In this document: positions 1 through 5,651 of the stretch, piece after piece
Layout: the number at the start of each line of letters is the position of its first letter
Numbering within the stretch: the first letter of the stretch is position 1
Source: Duncaniella sp.
Lineage (GTDB): Bacteria > Bacteroidota > Bacteroidia > Bacteroidales > Muribaculaceae
Direction: 5' to 3'
NCBI GenBank assembly: GCA_029052375.1
Contig: JAIDJD010000166.1
Coordinates: 1-7,460, forward strand
DNA: 7,460 nucleotides
Made by a program: the position numbers and the translations under genes
The notes under the pieces: model-generated
The model's input: only the letters and a program-made list of their open reading frames with translations
Databases searched by the model: none
Told to the model about the DNA's origin: nothing

Positions 1-170
1 CACCACGCACACCCACCCCACTCACCTCCACTCCCCCAAGAGAAATTTTTTTACCAGACTCACCTATACTCACCCCTCTCACCTATACTCACCCCTCTCA
101 CCTATACTCACCCCTCTCACCTATACACACCCATACTCACCCATATTCTTCCAACCATTCTATTCCGGGG
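1..170. other. Gene-free C/A-rich left flank
   Basis: No credible reading frame is present on either strand. The plus strand is almost free of G for the first 160 bases and is built from variations on ACTCACC (for example at 20-26, 58-64, 68-74 and 135-141). The stretch lies just beyond the terminator of the minus-strand RNA, so it is probably spacer between that RNA and whatever lies left of the window. Confidence 0.6.
61..132. repeat. 19-bp tandem repeat, three perfect copies plus a partial copy
   Basis: The unit CACCTATACTCACCCCTCT is repeated exactly at 61-79, 80-98 and 99-117. A degenerate fourth copy begins at 118 and is recognisable to about 132, with one substitution in the first 15 bases. 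The 19-nt unit is not a multiple of three and all frames are short, so it is not a coding repeat. Identical copies suggest recent expansion by slippage. No function is visible. Confidence 0.95.
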
Positions 171-174
171 ATAC

Positions 175-214
175 AAAAAAGTCCGACACTCCTTTCTAAC
201 AAGGGGTCCGGACT
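175..214 (-). terminator. Intrinsic terminator of the minus-strand RNA
   Basis: Read on the minus strand, AGTCCG (214-209) pairs with CGGACT (185-180). Inner pairs continue to 201/194 with one mismatch and a bulge, closing a 6-nt loop. Six T residues follow (180-175). The left arm shares bases 210-214 with one strand of the long-range stem inside the RNA, so the two structures compete. Confidence 0.85.
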
Positions 215-438
215 AAAGCCATAAGGCAGATGAAACGTATAGCGTGAGGCTTTCAGATGGCCTCAGCGCTATGTTCATCCAATTGTAGAGATTAATATCA
301 TACTTACACAACACCATCTTTACCTTCGCCCGGGTGTCTCCCGACTGCCTGCGGGGGTAGTTGCCTTATTCCTTTAGTCCTTGATTTGTCAGGATTTGGG
401 AGTGGAAGAAGTCCAACTATGGTGTTCTTTCTTTCCAT
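175..438 (-). ncRNA. Structured non-coding RNA of unknown family, about 264 nt
   Basis: A Bacteroidetes-type promoter (442-472, minus strand) and an intrinsic terminator (214-175) bracket about 264 nt with no credible ORF. The interior is rich in complementary segments. There is an 18-bp interrupted hairpin (229-234/274-279, 239-244/267-272, 245-250/260-265). An 8-bp stem pairs 310-317 with 419-426. Inside it sit a hairpin based on 359-363/414-418 and a GC hairpin around 322-358. A 17-bp long-range stem pairs 210-218 with 372-380 and 221-228 with 362-369; it cannot coexist with the 359-363/414-418 hairpin. The tmRNA 3' CCA end, the RNase P GGAAAGUCCGG core and the SRP tetraloop region are all missing. 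Known Bacteroidales RNAs with this promoter-to-terminator design include Bacteroidales-1; membership is unproven. 6S RNA is less likely because the fold is branched. Transcription is inferred. Confidence 0.7.
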
Positions 439-441
439 CTG

Positions 442-472
442 CAAAGTTACTGCCTGTCAAGAGATTTGCAAA
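442..472 (-). promoter_or_regulatory. Bacteroidetes-type promoter for the minus-strand RNA
   Basis: On the minus strand a TTTG box (472-469) is followed after 19 nt by TAACTTTG (449-442), a full match to the Bacteroidetes primary sigma factor consensus TTTG-N19-21-TAnnTTTG. By the usual spacing, transcription would start near position 438 and run leftward. The flanking DNA is AT-rich. Confidence 0.8.
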
Positions 473-576
473 ATTCTTACAGTAAAATTAACTTATATTA
501 ACTATCGGGTGTGGGTTGTTAAGCGTTTCTGTTGTCGGGATACAACTTTTTAGGGTGTCGAAGTGCGGTTTTTAAA

Positions 577-591
577 CAATAATGATTATTT
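577..591. promoter_or_regulatory. Palindrome ATAAT-n-ATTAT, possible operator
   Basis: AATAAT and ATTATT flank a central G at 584, giving a 13-bp perfect palindrome that overlaps the candidate -7 box at 587-594. The ATAATnATTAT core equals the centre of the Fur box 7-1-7 form, but the outer two bases on each side do not match. In an AT-rich promoter this can easily arise by chance, so it is only a weak operator candidate. Confidence 0.2.
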
Positions 592-612
592 TTGCATTGT
601 TCATTATATTTG
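587..612 (+). promoter_or_regulatory. Candidate -7 boxes upstream of the GlmU-family gene
   Basis: Two sequences fit TAnnTTTG: TATTTTTG (587-594) and TATATTTG (605-612). The second would start transcription near 616 and leave a leader of about 28 nt before the ATG at 644. Neither has a TTTG box 19-21 nt upstream, so the promoter call is weaker than those at 442-472 and 3114-3145. Confidence 0.4.
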
Positions 613-643
613 CGTTTACCGCAGAATCCACAAGATATACTGT

Positions 644-1795
644 ATGAAGAATGTCATCCTTTTTGACCGCGACGATGTTCGCTCGGCGCTTCTGCCTCTG
701 ACTTTCACGCGCCCTGTGGCTATGGTGCGTTTCGGTATCATGACCCAGATAGAGAAGTGGCGCCGGGCGTTGCCGGATGCTGATTTCTCTCCCCTTACCC
801 AGGACTATCTCTCGGCCAAGTATCCGGCTTTGCTGACTGATGACGACTATTATATAGCGGCGCATCTCTGCCCGGAGCCTTCGTTTGTCGAGGCTGTGTC
901 CGAGCTTGAGCGCGGCGTGGCGCTTGCCGACGAGGCTGGCAACCTTCTGGCCTGGCATGGCTCTCCCGATAGGGTGGAGACTTACGGCGGGGCTTTCCCG
1001 CTGCACTTTGCTACGGTGACAGACATTTTCATGAAGAACGGCCAGGCTATAGAGGCTGACTTCAGCGCGCTGACCACGGGGCGCGTCTCGTGTGAGCTTT
1101 CCGAGACCAACCGCGTCGTGGGCGATGTGTCGAGGGTCTTTGTAGAGGAGGGTGCGACAGTCGAGTGTGCCATTATCAACACCAAGGGCGGGCCTGTCTA
1201 TATAGGCCGCGATGCCGAGGTGATGGAGGGTGCCTGTCTGCGCGGCCCGATAGCCATGTGTGAACATTCGGTGGTCAACATGGGCGGCAAGATCTATGGC
1301 GCCACTACGCTCGGGCCTTACTGCAAGGTGGGCGGCGAGCTCAACAATGTGGTGATGACGGGCTATTCCAACAAGGCTCATGACGGATTTCTCGGCAATG
1401 CGGTGGTCGGCGAGTGGTGCAACCTCGGCGCGGGGTGTACGGCTTCCAATCTCATGAACACGTATGGCCCCGTGCGTGTGTGGAGCTATGCGACGCAGTC
1501 GTTCACGCGCACGTCGCTGCAGTTCTGCGGTCTCATCATGGGCGACCATTCGAAGGCGGGCATCAACACGATGTTCAACACCGCAACAGTCGTCGGTGTC
1601 GGCGTCAACTTCTATGGCTCGGGCTTCCCGCGGACGTTCATACCCTCGTTCATGCAGGGCACGACGGCCGGGATGGAGGCTGTGGCCATGAACCGTTTCT
1701 TCGACACTGCCGAGCGCATGATGGCCCGGCGCCACGTCCCTCTGACCGAGGAGGACAAGGCGATACTCACGCACATAAGAACGATAGACAATTGA
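644..1795 (+). CDS. GlmU-family nucleotidyltransferase / acetyltransferase (Bacteroidetes form)
   Basis: The 383-aa protein resembles the alternative GlmU of Bacteroidetes (a TIGR03991-type family), thought to make UDP-GlcNAc from glucosamine-1-phosphate for peptidoglycan and lipopolysaccharide. It opens with MKNVILFD and a PLTFTRPVA segment typical of this family, without the classical GlmU motif LAAGxGTRM. From about residue 170 it shows left-handed beta-helix repeats. NKAHDGFLG followed by CNLGAGCTASN resembles the acetyltransferase active site of E. coli GlmU, which puts the catalytic His at residue 246. The start at 644 is chosen because family homology begins at MKN. A GTG at 563 opens the same frame, but its 27 extra residues look untranslated and contain the candidate -7 boxes. 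No Shine-Dalgarno is visible. A hairpin and the aminotransferase follow 69 nt downstream, probably co-transcribed. Whether both enzymatic activities are present is inferred. Confidence 0.85.
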   Translation: MKNVILFDRDDVRSALLPLTFTRPVAMVRFGIMTQIEKWRRALPDADFSPLTQDYLSAKYPALLTDDDYYIAAHLCPEPSFVEAVSELERGVALADEAGNLLAWHGSPDRVETYGGAFPLHFATVTDIFMKNGQAIEADFSALTTGRVSCELSETNRVVGDVSRVFVEEGATVECAIINTKGGPVYIGRDAEVMEGACLRGPIAMCEHSVVNMGGKIYGATTLGPYCKVGGELNNVVMTGYSNKAHDGFLGNAVVGEWCNLGAGCTASNLMNTYGPVRVWSYATQSFTRTSLQFCGLIMGDHSKAGINTMFNTATVVGVGVNFYGSGFPRTFIPSFMQGTTAGMEAVAMNRFFDTAERMMARRHVPLTEEDKAILTHIRTIDN

Positions 1796-1800
1796 GAATG

Positions 1801-1833
1801 TGGGGGTCGGCCGCTTCCGGCATTCGATCCCCA
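1801..1833 (+). other. Strong intercistronic hairpin
   Basis: TGGGGGTCG (1801-1809) pairs with CGATCCCCA (1825-1833) with one G-U pair, and GCCG (1810-1813) pairs with CGGC (1818-1821) around a CTTC loop. An ATT bulge lies on the 3' side. No T-tract follows, so it is not a classical terminator. It could be an mRNA stability or processing element between the two genes, or a weak attenuator. Confidence 0.55.
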
Positions 1834-1854
1834 ACACCAGACCATAACTTAAAA

Positions 1855-1867
1855 ATCCCAGCCTATG
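1855..1867 (+). repeat. Start-codon context ATCCCAGCCTATG, first copy
   Basis: These 13 bases end in the ATG of the aminotransferase and are identical to 3176-3188, which end in the ATG of parE. They contain no Shine-Dalgarno sequence. The repeat supports both start calls and may be a shared translation-initiation context. Confidence 0.6.
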
Positions 1868-3064
1868 CCCAACGTATCCGAACGCGGCACACTGATGCCT
1901 GCCTCTCCTATCCGCCGTCTTGCCCCTCTGGCCATGGAGGCCAGGGACCGCGGCATCAAGGTCTACACGCTGAACATCGGACAGCCGGACCTGCCCACGC
2001 CCGACGAGGGGCTCGAGGCGCTCAGAAACATAGACCGCAAGGTGCTCGAGTACAGCCCCTCGGACGGCCTGCTCTCGCTGAGGTTGAAACTCAGGGAGTA
2101 TTATCACCGCTTCAACATCGATGTCGACGTCGACGACATCATCGTCACCGCCGGCGGCTCTGAGGCTGTGCTCTTCGCTTTCCTTGCCTGTCTCGACCCA
2201 GGAGACGAGATTATCGTGCCCGAGCCTGCCTATGCCAACTATATGGCGTTTGCCATCTCGGCCGGGGCCAGGATAGTCACCGTGCCCTCGACTATCGAAG
2301 ACGGCTTCTCGCTGCCTCCGGTGGAGAAGTTCGAGGAGCTGATCACTCCGCGCACCAAGGGCATCCTGATATGCAACCCCAACAATCCCACGGGCTATCT
2401 CTATACGATGAAGGAGATGCTCCAGATACGCGACCTGGTCTTGAAGCATGACCTCTTCCTGTTCTCGGACGAGGTCTACCGCGAGTTCTGCTATACGGGC
2501 GCTCCCTATATCTCGGCTTTCCATCTGCCGGGCGTCGAGGAGCAGGTGGTACTCATTGACTCCGTGTCCAAGCGCTACAACGAGTGCGGCATCCGCATCG
2601 GCGCGCTCATCACCAAGCATCCCGAGCTCAAGAAGAACATCATGAAGTTCTGCCAGGCGCGCCTGTCGCCGCCTCTGCTGGGCCAGATTGTTGCCGAGGC
2701 CTCTATAGACGCCTCGCGCGAGTATATGCTCGAGACCTACAACGAGTATGTCGAGCGCCGCAAGTTTCTCATAGACCAGCTCAACAAGATACCCGGGTGC
2801 TACACGCCTATCCCGATGGGCGCCTTCTACACTGTGGTGAGGCTGCCGGTCGACGATGCCGACCGTTTCTGCGAGTGGTGTCTTAGAGACTTCGACCTCA
2901 ACGGCGAGACCATCTTCATGGCGCCTGCCTCGGGCTTCTACACCACTCCCGGCATGGGCCGCGACGAGGTGAGAATGGCCTACGTCCTGCGCAAGGAGGA
3001 GCTGGCCAAGGCGATGCGCGTCCTCGACGCGGCCCTCAAGGCCTATCCCGGGCGCACCATCTGA
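1865..3064 (+). CDS. PLP-dependent aminotransferase, class I/II, fold type I
   Basis: This 399-aa cytoplasmic enzyme should transfer an amino group between an amino acid and a 2-oxo acid through pyridoxal phosphate. Visible family residues, in order, are LNIGQPDLPTP near 36-46, TAGGSEA at 95-101 (cofactor phosphate), NPNNPTG at 171-177, SDEVY at 201-205 (Asp202 faces the pyridine nitrogen), the Schiff-base lysine in SVSK (Lys236), Arg244, and a C-terminal GRDEVRMAY whose Arg370 should bind the substrate carboxylate. Length is normal. The N-terminus MPNVSERGTLMPASPIRRL matches a group common in Bacteroidetes. Start 1865 fits this homology and the context shared with parE; Met11 is an alternative. 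Substrate is not readable from sequence: aspartate, aromatic or branched-chain donors are possible. No promoter of its own is visible. A GC-rich terminator follows 23 nt after the stop. Confidence 0.9.
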   Translation: MPNVSERGTLMPASPIRRLAPLAMEARDRGIKVYTLNIGQPDLPTPDEGLEALRNIDRKVLEYSPSDGLLSLRLKLREYYHRFNIDVDVDDIIVTAGGSEAVLFAFLACLDPGDEIIVPEPAYANYMAFAISAGARIVTVPSTIEDGFSLPPVEKFEELITPRTKGILICNPNNPTGYLYTMKEMLQIRDLVLKHDLFLFSDEVYREFCYTGAPYISAFHLPGVEEQVVLIDSVSKRYNECGIRIGALITKHPELKKNIMKFCQARLSPPLLGQIVAEASIDASREYMLETYNEYVERRKFLIDQLNKIPGCYTPIPMGAFYTVVRLPVDDADRFCEWCLRDFDLNGETIFMAPASGFYTTPGMGRDEVRMAYVLRKEELAKAMRVLDAALKAYPGRTI

Positions 3065-3087
3065 CACCGTCCCCGACCATACAGCTG

Positions 3088-3124
3088 TCCGGGGCCCCTG
3101 CGGGGGTCCCGGATTTGCTTTTTT
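3088..3124 (+). terminator. Intrinsic terminator after the aminotransferase gene
   Basis: TCCGGG (3088-3093) pairs with CCCGGA (3108-3113). A G-T pair and four C-G pairs extend it to an 11-bp stem with a TGCG loop. It is followed by TTTGC and then six T residues. The T-tract is broken by GC, so termination may be incomplete. Its TTTG also serves as the -33 box of the next promoter. Confidence 0.8.
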
Positions 3125-3145
3125 GGCGTGGATTCACTATCTTTG
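3114..3145 (+). promoter_or_regulatory. Bacteroidetes-type promoter for parE-coaD-protease
   Basis: TTTG (3114-3117) and TATCTTTG (3138-3145) are separated by 20 nt, an exact match to the Bacteroidetes consensus. The start point would be near 3149, giving a leader of about 37 nt before the parE ATG. This also argues against the longer reading frame opening at 3123. Confidence 0.82.
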
Positions 3146-3175
3146 TAGGTCGAAATCAAATCTCCCCACACATCT

Positions 3176-3188
3176 ATCCCAGCCTATG
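3176..3188 (+). repeat. Start-codon context ATCCCAGCCTATG, second copy
   Basis: Exact 13-base copy of 1855-1867, ending in the parE ATG. The upstream leader has no Shine-Dalgarno sequence. Confidence 0.6.
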
Positions 3189-5177
3189 ACCTCAGACAAC
3201 GAACCCAAGCCCGAAGATATACTGATGCCCGACGCCGCCCCCGTGGCTGTGGCGGAGGATGAGCCCGTCTATGACGAGGAGTCTATCACGACCCTCGACT
3301 GGAAGGAGCATATCCGCCGCCGTCCCGGTATGTATATCGGCAATGTGGACGACGGCTCTAAGTTTGACGACGGCATCTATGTCCTCATCAAGGAGGTGAT
3401 GGACAATGCCGTCGACGAGTATGTCATGGGCCACGGCAAGGAGGTGAGGATAGAGGCCGGGGAGAAGATCGTGGAGATACGCGACTATGGCCGCGGCATC
3501 CCTCTCGGCAAGCTGGTGGACGCGTCGTCGCGCATGAACACCGGCGGCAAGTATGACTCTAAGGCTTTCAAGAAGTCGGTGGGCCTCAACGGCGTGGGCA
3601 TCAAGGCTGTCAACGCCCTCTCGACGCGGTTCTATATCCGCTCTGTGCGCGACGGCCAGGCCAAGAGTGTCCTCTACAGCCGAGGCGAGGTGGTGGAGGA
3701 GAGCCCCGTGGAGCCGACCTCAGACCCGGACGGCACGCAGGTGAGCTTCACCCCGGACGACACCATCTTCAAGGGGTATGCTTTCCGGACCGAGTTTATC
3801 ATCCCGATGGTCAAGAACTACACCTACCTCAACACGGGTCTGGCCATCTGGCTCAACGGCAAGCGCTATGTCTCGCGCGGGGGCCTCAAGGACCTTCTGG
3901 CCGACAACATGACCGCCGATCCGCTCTACCAGCCCATCCATCTGACCGGGACAGACATCGAGGTGGCCATCACCCATGCCAACCAGAGGGGCGAGGAGTA
4001 TTACTCTTTTGTCAACGGGGCCAACACCATCCACGGCGGCACCCATCTGGCGGCCTTCAAGGAGGCTGTCAGCCGCACGATAAAGGAGTATTTCAAGCGC
4101 GACTTCGAATATTCAGACATCCGCGGGGGCATGATAGCGGCGCTCTCCATCAAGGTGGAAGAGCCTGTCTTCGACTCGCAGACCAAGACCAAGCTGACCA
4201 GCCGCGACATGGGGCCCGAGGGTCCGACGGTGGCCAAGTTTGTGGGCGACTTCATAAAGACCGAGCTCGACAACTACCTGCACCGCAACACCGATGTGGC
4301 CGACGTGATACTCAAGAAGGCCATGGCCAACGAGCGAGACCGCAAGGCTATGGCGGGGGTGACAAAGATTGCCCGCGAGAAGGCCAAGAAGGTGAATCTC
4401 CACAACAAGAAACTGCTTGACTGCCGCATACATCTCAACGACCCCAAGGGGGACGAGGAGCTGAAGCGCGCGTCGTCGATATTCATCACCGAGGGCGACT
4501 CGGCCGCCGGCTCCATCACCAAGATACGCGACGTGGCCACCCAGGCCGTGTTCTCGCTCCGAGGCAAGCCCAAGAACTCGTATGGCGTCCCCGCAAAGAT
4601 TCTGTACGAGAACGATGAGTTCAACCTGCTCCAGGCCGCGCTCAACATCGAGGAGGGCATAGACGGGCTGAGGTACAACAACGTCATCATCGCCACCGAT
4701 GCCGACGTCGACGGGATGCACATACGCCTGCTGCTGCTTACGTTCTTCCTCCAGTTCTTCCCCGAGATGGTCAAGCGCGGGCATCTCTACGTGCTGCAGA
4801 CCCCGCTCTTCCGTGTCCGCAACGCCAAGACCTCCAAGCGCGGAGGGCGGCGCAAGGGCGATGTGCAGGAAGAGACATACTATTGCTATACAGACGAGGA
4901 GCGCGTCAGCGCTATCGAGCGCCTCGGGGCCAACGCCGAGATAACGCGGTTCAAGGGTCTCGGCGAGATTTCGCCCGAGGAGTTCCGCGGGTTCATAGGC
5001 CCAGAGATGAGGGTAGACCGCGTCCGTCTCCGCAAGGAGGATGTCGTGGACGAGCTGCTCGAGTTCTATATGGGCAAGAACACCATGGAGCGCCAGAACT
5101 TCATCATCGACAATCTCGTGGTGGAGGACGATACCCACCTCGACGACGATGCCTCGTCCGGCTCCGAGACCCTTTGA
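3186..5177 (+). CDS. parE: DNA topoisomerase IV subunit B
   Basis: ParE is the ATPase and Toprim subunit of topoisomerase IV, which with ParC decatenates daughter chromosomes; parC is not in this window. At 663 aa it has the length of ParE and lacks the extra Toprim-region insert of GyrB from enterobacteria. The GHKL ATPase shows EVMDNAVDE (Glu70 base, Asn74 for Mg, Asp77), DYGRGIP (100-106), GLNGVGIKAVNALS (from 133) and QTKTKL with the ATP-contacting Lys334. The Toprim domain shows EGDSAAG (Glu436) and DADVDG (Asp505, Asp507, Asp509), then FKGLGEI. The first 35 residues and the C-terminal tail are acidic and look disordered. Start 3186 is chosen because the promoter at 3114-3145 overlaps the longer frame and the start context repeats that of the aminotransferase. 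A Bacteroidetes GyrB-type misassignment is possible but less likely. Confidence 0.92.
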   Translation: MTSDNEPKPEDILMPDAAPVAVAEDEPVYDEESITTLDWKEHIRRRPGMYIGNVDDGSKFDDGIYVLIKEVMDNAVDEYVMGHGKEVRIEAGEKIVEIRDYGRGIPLGKLVDASSRMNTGGKYDSKAFKKSVGLNGVGIKAVNALSTRFYIRSVRDGQAKSVLYSRGEVVEESPVEPTSDPDGTQVSFTPDDTIFKGYAFRTEFIIPMVKNYTYLNTGLAIWLNGKRYVSRGGLKDLLADNMTADPLYQPIHLTGTDIEVAITHANQRGEEYYSFVNGANTIHGGTHLAAFKEAVSRTIKEYFKRDFEYSDIRGGMIAALSIKVEEPVFDSQTKTKLTSRDMGPEGPTVAKFVGDFIKTELDNYLHRNTDVADVILKKAMANERDRKAMAGVTKIAREKAKKVNLHNKKLLDCRIHLNDPKGDEELKRASSIFITEGDSAAGSITKIRDVATQAVFSLRGKPKNSYGVPAKILYENDEFNLLQAALNIEEGIDGLRYNNVIIATDADVDGMHIRLLLLTFFLQFFPEMVKRGHLYVLQTPLFRVRNAKTSKRGGRRKGDVQEETYYCYTDEERVSAIERLGANAEITRFKGLGEISPEEFRGFIGPEMRVDRVRLRKEDVVDELLEFYMGKNTMERQNFIIDNLVVEDDTHLDDDASSGSETL

Positions 5178-5192
5178 CGCCAAAATGCAGAA

Positions 5193-5651
5193 ATGACCTC
5201 CAATCCTGACAGAACCATACTCTTCGCAGGGTCGTTCGACCCCTTCACGCGCGGCCATCAGTCGCTGGTCGAGAGAGCGCTTCCTCTTTGCGACCGCCTC
5301 ATAATCGCCGTCGGCCACCATCCGTCCAAGGCCGGGAGCTCGGAGGTCTCCGAGCGCGTGGCCGCCATAGCCGGGCTCTATGCCTGTGAGCCTCGGGTCG
5401 AGGCGGTGTCCTACTCGGGCCTCACCGTCGACGCCTGCCGCCAGTACGGCGCGAGGTGGATGCTAAGGGGGGTCCGCTCTGTGGCCGACTTTGAGTATGA
5501 GCGCAATCTCGCTGACATCAACCGCGCCATATCCGGCATCGAAACTCTGATACTGTTTTCTCTCCCCGAGCTCGCCGCCATCTCGTCGTCGGCCGTGCGC
5601 GAGCTCCGTTCCTATGGCCGCGACGTATCTCAATTTCTCCCCGACAGATGA
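5193..5651 (+). CDS. coaD: Pantetheine-phosphate adenylyltransferase
   Basis: CoaD joins 4'-phosphopantetheine and ATP to give dephospho-CoA and pyrophosphate, the penultimate step of coenzyme A synthesis, in the cytoplasm. The 152-aa protein covers the nucleotidyltransferase fold from end to end: GSFDPFTRGH with His22 of the (H/T)xGH motif, HHPSKAG with Lys46, LRGVRSVADFEYE with Arg92, and ISSS at 130-133. It ends soon after DVSQFLP, as short Bacteroidetes forms do, so it is not truncated. The residues before ISSS read ELAA, where E. coli has EWSF in the ATP-binding loop. The gene starts 15 nt after the parE stop with no Shine-Dalgarno. A spurious three-codon ATG frame at 5185 ends in the start codon region. 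Its TGA overlaps the protease ATG, so the two are probably translationally coupled. Confidence 0.95.
   Translation: MTSNPDRTILFAGSFDPFTRGHQSLVERALPLCDRLIIAVGHHPSKAGSSEVSERVAAIAGLYACEPRVEAVSYSGLTVDACRQYGARWMLRGVRSVADFEYERNLADINRAISGIETLILFSLPELAAISSSAVRELRSYGRDVSQFLPDR

Noticed and set aside
175..438. Assignment as tmRNA, RNase P RNA or SRP RNA
   Set aside because: None of the invariant core sequences or 3' ends of these RNAs is present on the transcribed strand.
251..441. Pairing of the RNA's 5' end CAGATG with the CATCTG in the loop of the 18-bp hairpin
   Set aside because: With transcription starting near 438 most of the 5' partner is not in the RNA, and a six-base match is easily chance.
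531..551. A small hairpin followed by five T residues
   Set aside because: The stem is only five mostly AT pairs, too weak for a terminator call, and no plus-strand gene precedes it.
563..643. A 27-codon N-terminal extension of the GlmU-family gene from GTG 563
   Set aside because: Family homology starts at the ATG at 644, and the region holds promoter-like sequences and is AT-rich.
2119..2139. Inverted repeat GATGTCG...CGACATC inside the aminotransferase gene
   Set aside because: It encodes the acidic stretch IDVDVDD and follows from repeated Asp and Val codons; no independent role is indicated.
572..3067. An open minus-strand frame of 831 codons
   Set aside because: It lies antisense to two well-recognised genes, has low-complexity composition (many His, Arg, Leu, Glu) and no domain. 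High GC at third codon positions removes antisense stops.
3123..3185. A 21-codon N-terminal extension of parE
   Set aside because: It overlaps the terminator T-tract and the promoter; the inferred transcript begins near 3149.
4113..5321. An open minus-strand frame of 402 codons
   Set aside because: It is antisense to parE and the start of coaD, with no recognisable motif; same compositional artefact.
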